Positions 57,781-64,000 of a DNA stretch of 64,000 nucleotides are shown here, piece after piece. Location: assembly GCA_037178855.1 (NCBI GenBank), contig JASJZC010000005.1, forward strand, positions 2,294,001 through 2,358,000. Reading direction: 5' to 3'. The stretch comes from Oscheius sp. JU75. Taxonomy: Eukaryota > Nematoda > Chromadorea > Rhabditida > Rhabditidae. The position numbers were made by a program, and so were the translations under genes. The stretch's first letter is position 1, and every line of letters starts with the position of its first letter. The notes beneath the pieces were generated by a model. It searched no databases. It saw only the letters and a program-made list of their open reading frames with translations, and was not told the origin of the DNA.

Positions 57781-60700
57781 ATGGATGCACCCGACGAATC
57801 AGCCACGGACAAAAAGAAGGCGGCCATGGTCAAGAGGCTGGAGAGAAGAAGAACGGCTTTTCGTGAGTAATTTTCTGCTTCACCCATAAACTTTGTTTTC
57901 AGTTAATAAATGGGACAACCGCCGTGCTCAAACCGCTGTCCTGGATCTTGAAGAAACGGAGAGAACATTCGTCGAGCAGCAATCCATCTTAGAGCCTCCT
58001 CCAACGCTGAACATTTCGGATATATCGATGATCGGAGCGTCGGACACCTTCACGGTCAACTCTCCCTCCCGACGTACTTCTGGTCCTGGTATTTCCTTCC
58101 GACTTCAATTCTCAGCCCTCTTTTAGTGACGTCGACGCCATTCCATCCGAGGAAGAAGCCATCGTTCTCACCACGTCTACGGATCGAAGAGGCCCACGAG
58201 AGCTACGTGGATATAATGGAGCGCCAGTTCGCAGCCCTGTCCGGCTGGTGCAATACGCTGCTGAACATGTGCAACCGGTTTGAAGACGGGATTGTCGACC
58301 TCGGCCAGACGAAACAGGATGCTGCGAGAAAGCTCCAGGAGATGCTGACTTCTCAGCGAAAGGAGACTTCTAGCACGGATTCGAAGAAGTTCAGATACAA
58401 GGAGGCCTTCTGTCAGCAAGAGTTCGAAGCCAGCAAACAAAGGTAGCCTTATTTCTTATCATCACGGGTCTTCAATTTTAGAGCGAAGGAACTTTACGGG
58501 TCGAGTCCCATCCCCGGTAAAATCATATCGATGGTCGAGGCCGACCATTTACTCATTCGAGACAACATGACCGTCTACAGCGACATTATCCTCAAATCGT
58601 CCCTTTTCCACGCCTTCTTCTCCTTCCACCCAGTCTGGCTGCATCTGGGAATGGAGATCGTCTTTGACACGGAGATCAACATCACGGATGGATCGTCTTT
58701 CCTCGTCACGATGACAAACTTCCTCAACACGCGTCTCTTTGCCGATCCCGTCATTTTGAAGAACAAGAAGAACGTCCACGGAACAGTCAAACTGCTGCTG
58801 AGCGACCAGGGACGCAAGGCTCTCCACCGTCACTTCCTCACTAAGACCTGCCAATTCTTCTTCTGTGTGGAGGCGTGCAAGACGGCCGACGTCATTAGGA
58901 GCGATCCTCGTCTATTCGCCAGAAGGAGCCAGTTCAAGTCGCTCCAGGACGTCTTCGCAGAGTTCAGCAGAGAAGCTTTATCTTCGAGTAGCTTGACCCT
59001 GAACAAGGCCTTCGCCAAGATTGGATTTGAGCCCAAATACGTCCAGGCTAGCATTAACATCCCTTCACGCTCAAAACATGTGTTCAGAACTATTTTGATG
59101 ATCTCGAATACAAGGTGGAGACATTTGCAGATTTAACGGACGGCGTGCATCTGGGAAAGCTGATCGAAATGGCCAACAAGCTGGGAAGAGGTACCGTCAT
59201 GAGCAGATTGAGGAATCCAAGAGGTGATCGGCTGAGCAAGATCAGTAACGTGGCGACTGTTCTACAAGTCGCGGCCAGCGAAGGCATCGACGTCAAACGT
59301 ACTTAGTCCCCTTCAGGCAACCTCAGACCAACTTCCAGACATTGACCCGGAGCAGATAGTTCGCTGCAACCACGAAGTCATTCTCCAAGTGCTCTGGAAG
59401 ATCATCGGCGTCTACGTTGTATCCTCTGGAGGCACGTCTGACGCCGCTATCCAAGAGTTGCACCAACTCCATGATCAGAAAAATATCGAAAAGGTATCCT
59501 GTTGATTTTGAAGTAGACTCAATTGCTTTAAGGCTCGTGAAAATGCAGCCACTCTCATTCAAGCTCATGCTCGTCGTCTCCTGGCCCAGAAGCAGTACCA
59601 GTCGAGGCTCGAACAACTCCGGAACAGACGGGCTGTCGTCCTTCAGTCCGTCATTCGTCAATTTTTGGCCCAATGTGCTGTCCGCCATCGTGCTGTCTAC
59701 ATGAAAGACGTCGTCAAGGCAGAGGTTAATTAACACTCCTTCCTTCGGCCTACTAACGTTTAGAGCTACGTTCGTCGTTTCCTGGCCCGAAAGCAATTCA
59801 GTGAAGTCTTTCAGACGAAGACTATCCAATTGGAAGCAGCCACTCTCATTCAAGCCCATGCTCGTCGTCTCCTGGCCCAGAAGCAGTACCAATCGAGGCT
59901 TGAACAACTTCGGAACAGACGTGCAGTGGTCCTTCAGTCCGTTGTTCGGAAGTTTTTGGCCCAATGTTATGTCGGTCATCGTGTTCAGTACGCAAAGAAC
60001 GTACTCGAGGCACAGGCTTGTAAACTTGCTCTCGTTTGTCAACTCTGATTCGTAGAACTACGCACGTCGTTTCCTGGCCTGCAAGCAGCTCAGAGAAGTC
60101 GGTCAGACGAAGTCGCTCAAGCTGGAAGCAGTCACACGAATTCAAACCAATGTTCGACGTATCATAGCTGTTCGGACCTACGAGCTCCGTCGCCTGGAGA
60201 GCCGAAGTTCTGTCGTCCTTCAGTCCATCATTCGTCAGTTTCTGGCCCAATGTGATGTCCGCCATCGAGCTGTGTACATGAAGAACGTCGTCAAGACAGA
60301 GGTTCATAAGCCTTACCGCCTTAACTAACTTAGGCTAACTAACGTTTAGAGCTACGTGCGTCGTTTCCTGGCCCGAAAGCGGTTCAAAGAAGCCTGTCAG
60401 ACGAAGACTGTCCAGCTGGAAGCAGCCACTCTTATTCAAGCCCACGTTCGTCGTCTCCGAGCCCAGAAGCAGTACCAGTCGAGACGCGAACAGCTCCGAA
60501 AAAGAAGCGCTGTCGTCCTTCAGTCCGTTATTCGAAAATTTTTGGCCCAATCTGACATTCGTCAACGGGCCAAGTTCGTGAAGAGCATCGTCAAGGCACA
60601 GGCTTGTAACCTTCTCCTCCCTTCCACTAACCCTGGCTTTTAGAGCTACGTGCGTCGTTTCTTGGCCTGCAAGAAGTTCAGAGATGTCGGTCAGACGGTG

Positions 60701-61794
60701 ATGAATCACTTGGAAGATTCTATCAATGTGATGAGTTCCGCGACACCTCCTCCAGCTCGTTCCGCCCCGAGGATTCCCATAGATTCAGCTCAGTGCACTC
60801 CTACCATCCTCGTTTGCTTCTTCTCGTCTGTTGTAATTTCTTCCTACTTTAGAAAACGCTTCGTCGACTTCGCCAGTCAATCGGCTACCTGCAACAGAGC
60901 AATGCTGAGCATGAAATAACCTTGAAGGCTATCAAGTTTGAGGACCGGAAGCGAGCAGCGATTACAATTCAACGCATGTGGCGTGGCTATTGGACGAGGA
61001 AGAAGGTTCCTGCTGTAATGGCCCACCTCGAGGCAGCCGACCAACAGTACAGAGAGGAGATGGAAATCAATGAGATCACCATGGAGGCCCACGATGGACG
61101 ACCCGCCTTTGTCAAGTTGCTACTCTACTTATTTCCTATTACAACCTGCTATTAAGACTAGAAGAATACACGGTCATGCTATTCGACGATCGTCTCTATC
61201 GAACAAAGGTGGCAGCCATCTGTATCAGTGAGTCTCATCTCCTCGGTGTCTCTAAACAGTTTTCAGGGCGTCTGATCGGACTGACGACTCAACTGTGTCA
61301 TCATTTCAGTATCAAGTGCGGTGGGCTTCAGGCCGTCCTCGACAGGATGCAGCAGGCCGACCGCAGTCCCGGTGAGGAAGAAATTGTAGCGGAACTTGTG
61401 AACATCATCTTTTATCTCGTCGAACACGTTCGTCTTCATCAGGTTCCTGTAGTATTTCCCGATTCCAGGCGCAAACCGATGCCCAATTGCAATTTATTGT
61501 CCATCGTCACGGCGAGTTCTGCCGAAAAAACCTATTTCACGTCTTCAACGCCTTTCACAATAATGCCAACATTGTGACGAAGAGCGCCTCGGCTCTGCTC
61601 GGAGTCAAAAAAATCTCGCCAGAAGTCTTCCGACCTAATACGACAGCACAGGCAAAGTACTACATTACTGCCGCTTTAAGAAGGTGATTCTTTATTTGTT
61701 CTTTTGCCGGAACACTTCTTTTAGATATAACCGTCTGCCAGCAAATGACTCGAAGCTCCTCGCTGCCCGTTCCCTCGAATCCAGTTTTCTCTAG
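57781..61794 (+). CDS. aspm-1: ASPM/abnormal-spindle homologue, 16 exons
   Basis: Microtubule minus-end and spindle-pole protein that acts with dynein/LIN-5 in meiosis (known for C. elegans ASPM-1). Exons: 57781-57862, 57903-58088, 58127-58442, 58482-59046, 59088-59298, 59327-59493, 59533-59724, 59764-60015, 60056-60301, 60350-60601, 60644-60811, 60853-61115, 61157-61227, 61267-61427, 61469-61683, 61725-61794; about 1138 residues. The calponin-homology region (about 195-510) has FHPVWLHLGMEIVF, DVFAEFSREALS, LTDGVHLGKLIEM, NVATVLQVAASEGID and VLWKI. IQ motifs (about 515-920) follow, such as AATLIQAHARRLLAQKQY and VVLQSVIRQFLAQ, in tandemly duplicated exons of about 250 nt. The C-terminus is the ASPM armadillo-like tail. 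Introns 60016-60055 and 60602-60643, and probably 59047-59087, start with GC. The 59299-59326 intron would be only 28 nt and is the weakest junction. Confidence 0.88.
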
Positions 61795-61866
61795 TTTTAC
61801 TTAATTGCATGTTTATCAGTGTGCACATAATGAATAATGAGTTCAAAACAGCTCCATGATCACATT

Positions 61867-61872
61867 TTTATT
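61867..61872 (-). terminator. poly(A) signal, TSSK-like kinase
   Basis: AATAAA on the minus strand, 34 bases beyond the kinase stop and only 73 bases from the convergent ASPM stop codon. Confidence 0.7.
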
Positions 61873-61905
61873 AGAGCTATTCACGGTTTCTGTTCAGGAG
61901 GCAGG

Positions 61906-62919
61906 TCAGCCGGTTCGACGCGGCACCGCAGTGGCAGCAATCGGACGGAAGGTGAGGGGAAAGTCGCGGAAGAAGTCCGACTTGAGGATTTCGCTGTAGG
62001 AGGGGCGTTCTGGCGGGAGCGGATGCAGAAGGCTGGTGATGCAGGCTCGCAGCTGGGCCGTGCCTATCCACTTCTTGGAGAAGCGGATGCGGTGGTTGAG
62101 CATCTCCTTCAGCATTTTCTCGTGGTCGCGATCGTCAAATGGGAAATGGCCGGTCCCAGAGACGTAAAGAATGATTCCGATGGACCAGACGTCAGCTGGC
62201 CTGCCGAGATAGTCCTTGTCCAGAAGAATCTCCGGGGCCACGTAGGCTCGACTCCCACAGTGAGTCTTGCTCTTTTCCGTTGGTCCGATGTAGCGGGCAA
62301 AGCCGAAATCCCCGAGCTTCACGTTCTCCCACTGGTCGAGCAGAATGTTCTCGCACTTCAGGTCGCGATGACATATCCCCTTTTTGTCCAGATACGACAT
62401 GGCTTCGACGAGCTGACGGAAGGTGATTTTGATGTCCATCTCCTTCATTCCTTTTTCCCCTCTCGACTGGATGTCCTTGAGTTTCAGCAGAAGGTCAGTC
62501 GGACAGAATTCGGTCGTAAAGACAACGAATGGAAGCTGATGGTCGAGGCGGAAATCCTTCACTCCGAAGAAGTTGAGAATGCAGCGGTGTTCTATCTTCT
62601 GACAGATTTGGATCTCTCTGGGCAGGAACTTCCTCACAAAATCGTTGTCCCTCTGCGTGCAGACGACCTTGACAGCTACTCGAGTCATCCCGTTGTCCTT
62701 CGTAGGTACCTGAGCCTTGTAGACAATCGAATAGCTGCCGGATCCGAGCTGCTCGCCCATGATCACTCCCTCGGCCTGCAGCTTCGTCATCAGCTGCTTG
62801 TAGGTTGGCTCCTTCTCCAGCTCCATTGCCGCCTCATATGAAGCAACAGCCTTCTCATGGCTCTTGGTACTCCTCTTCTTCACTTGTTCCTTCGATCCGA
62901 GCCCGCTCTGCTTGCTCAT
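61906..62919 (-). CDS. testis-specific serine/threonine kinase (TSSK)-like, intronless
   Basis: A 337-residue protein from one exon. The frame opens further upstream to 63006 but without an ATG, so 62919 is the first start codon. Kinase landmarks: glycine loop LGSGSYSIV, catalytic lysine in VAVKVV, HRDLKCENILLD, DFGFAR, activation segment ending HCGSRAYVAPEILL, DVWSIGIILY, and HPLPPERPSYSEIL. Lys-Cys-Glu-Asn in the catalytic loop and the overall length are typical of TSSK kinases, which nematodes carry in expanded, male-germline-expressed families (known). A basic N-terminal extension precedes the domain. The absence of introns in a window of intron-dense genes suggests a retroposed origin. 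The ATG lies 277 bases below the OTUD5-like stop on the same strand. Confidence 0.85.
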   Translation of the reverse strand: MSKQSGLGSKEQVKKRSTKSHEKAVASYEAAMELEKEPTYKQLMTKLQAEGVIMGEQLGSGSYSIVYKAQVPTKDNGMTRVAVKVVCTQRDNDFVRKFLPREIQICQKIEHRCILNFFGVKDFRLDHQLPFVVFTTEFCPTDLLLKLKDIQSRGEKGMKEMDIKITFRQLVEAMSYLDKKGICHRDLKCENILLDQWENVKLGDFGFARYIGPTEKSKTHCGSRAYVAPEILLDKDYLGRPADVWSIGIILYVSGTGHFPFDDRDHEKMLKEMLNHRIRFSKKWIGTAQLRACITSLLHPLPPERPSYSEILKSDFFRDFPLTFRPIAATAVPRRTG

Positions 62920-63195
62920 AGCCTTGGAGAGAGAAAGCCGTCCAGTCGGGTAGCACGAGGTGAGATTGATTGTAGTCTGGCTTCGAGTTCTGTCGAGTCC
63001 TGTCAACTCTAATCACTCGAAATTACTATTTTTGTGTAGAAAAAGTAAGGCAACTAAATTTAATAAGAAGAGTAAAGAAATACAACTAAGAGCAACATCA
63101 ACCGGTAATCGTTCCTGAGAGACAGACAGGGCACTTGATTATGCACCAATTCGGGGGTAGGTAGGTAGACAGAGCTGTGTGCGTGGGTAGAGAAG

Positions 63196-64000
63196 TTATG
63201 AATCCTGCTTGGCCGAGTCCGGCATCTCCTCGGTGTTCTTCTTTTCCAAATCCTTCATAAACTGCTGCTGCGAGAGGAGCAGAGCCTTGGTGACCATGGC
63301 GCTATCCTCTCCGTCGTCTCCTTCAAAGTCAACAGCTGAGATCTGTGTTGAACAGACTAGAGAGAAACAGCACTAACCTCCCATTAGAAGGAGTTCCTCG
63401 TAGAGTCCCGGATTTGGCTCGTCGGCCTGCTTACTGCTGCACGGCTTGTCCACTTCCGGCGGTGGTTCCATGGATCGCGAGCCACAGGGAACGTCGGCAG
63501 ATTTGACGGGAGAGGCAGCTGAAAATGGCGATTGTGGGAGCTACAACTGCACGATTTCTAAGGTCAAATTGTCATGAAATAATAGAAGAAAGTCCCACGC
63601 TTCTTGTCCTTCTGTGCCTCGAGAGACTGAACATATTCCATGTAGGACTCTCTAGCGACCTGATCCTTGATTTCGTCTTCCGTCTTCTGCCAATCCGACA
63701 TGTGTAACTTGTCCTGAAACAGAACCTATCGCTATACCTTGTTTTTCGGGTTGAATCAACAAGAAAACTGCCTTATTTAACAAGACAAACAGCAAATTAG
63801 GAGCTTACATGAAGCATCGTCTCCTCAATGTGCGACATTTCACTCTGTCTCATCGTATCTGTCATCAATTGGGCATCTGCGCTGCCGGGAACATGTCCGG
63901 GCAGTCCGAGGCCGACTCCAATGGTGGCAGCATTGGGATCGACGACGGCGTTGTAGTGAACACCTCCGTGGTAGCTGAGACGCAGTGGCGCATTCATCTC
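63196..64000 (-). CDS. OTUD5: OTUD5-like OTU deubiquitinase, C-terminal part (cut by window edge)
   Basis: Only the 3' half is in view. Exons, 5' to 3': >64000-63809, 63599-63713, 63378-63518, 63196-63335. The first visible exon holds the end of the OTU domain: LRLSYHGGVHYNAVVDP then ATIGVGLGLPG, near-identical in pattern to human OTUD5 (RVSYHRNIHYNSVVNP...ATIGVGLGLP) and including the catalytic-region His of HYN. It continues DWQKTEDEI then QVARESYMEYV, as in OTUD5 (DWEATNEAI...QVARESYLQWL). After a Pro/Ser/Lys linker, a ubiquitin-interacting-motif-like helix (ALLLSQQQFMKDL) matches OTUD5 SVLAVSQQEYL. OTUD5 cleaves K63-type chains in signalling and development (known). The catalytic Asp and Cys lie outside the window. 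ATTAAA at 63059-63064 (-) may be its poly(A) signal. Confidence 0.85.

Noticed and set aside
61443-61468. 26-nt intron in ASPM (GTTCCT...TTCCAG)
   Set aside because: A donor 15 bases upstream (61428, GTTCGT) in the same phase gives a 41-nt intron, the common size here.

Overview
This window is animal nuclear DNA and very probably nematode. The gene set fits (an NR2C-type nuclear receptor, DIS3L2, mitochondrial RNA polymerase, a SKP1-like protein, an alpha2-delta calcium-channel subunit, atlastin, a DAZ/Boule protein, a two-pore TWK potassium channel, ASPM, a TSSK-like kinase and an OTUD5-like deubiquitinase). One gene encodes five copies of a DPNYQTL-type repeat, which I know from nematode proteins. 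Genes are cut by about 118 introns, and many are only 34-43 nt long. Several ATGs sit a few bases after a TTTTCAG/TTTTGCAG site with no coding exon upstream, as expected for spliced-leader trans-splicing. I cannot place the species.

Layout: 620-9386 (+) nuclear receptor with repeat-rich introns. 10074-10620 is a large imperfect inverted repeat. 10880-24024 (-) is a tight head-to-tail run, transcribed right to left: DIS3L2-like nuclease, mitochondrial RNA polymerase, SKP1-like protein. The short gaps suggest an operon. Inside one RNA polymerase intron lies a complete same-strand gene for the DPNYQTL-repeat protein. 26284-32860 (+) alpha2-delta subunit. 33285-35098 (+) unknown type I membrane protein. 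36219-40038 (+) small three-finger receptor. 40341-42360 (-) atlastin. 43018-44443 (+) DAZ-type RNA-binding protein. 44733-48711 is gene-poor with dispersed repeats. 48712-54433 (+) TWK channel. 54524-55651 (-) small secreted Cys-rich protein. 57781-61794 (+) ASPM. 61906-62919 (-) intronless TSSK-like kinase. 63196-64000 (-) OTUD5-like gene cut by the window edge.

Exon models were built by hand from GT/GC-AG sites, reading-frame phase and family resemblance. For RNA polymerase, DIS3L2, alpha2-delta, atlastin, ASPM, SKP1-like, the three-finger receptor and the secreted protein, the exon lengths sum to a whole number of codons. RNA polymerase does so only after discounting one surplus base in an 8-base homopolymer. 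Functionally the window is ordinary housekeeping, neuronal and germline genes. The unusual features are structural: very short introns, an apparent excess of GC-AG introns (clearest in tandemly duplicated ASPM IQ exons), a nested gene, tRNA-derived repeats in introns, and perfect or large palindromes.
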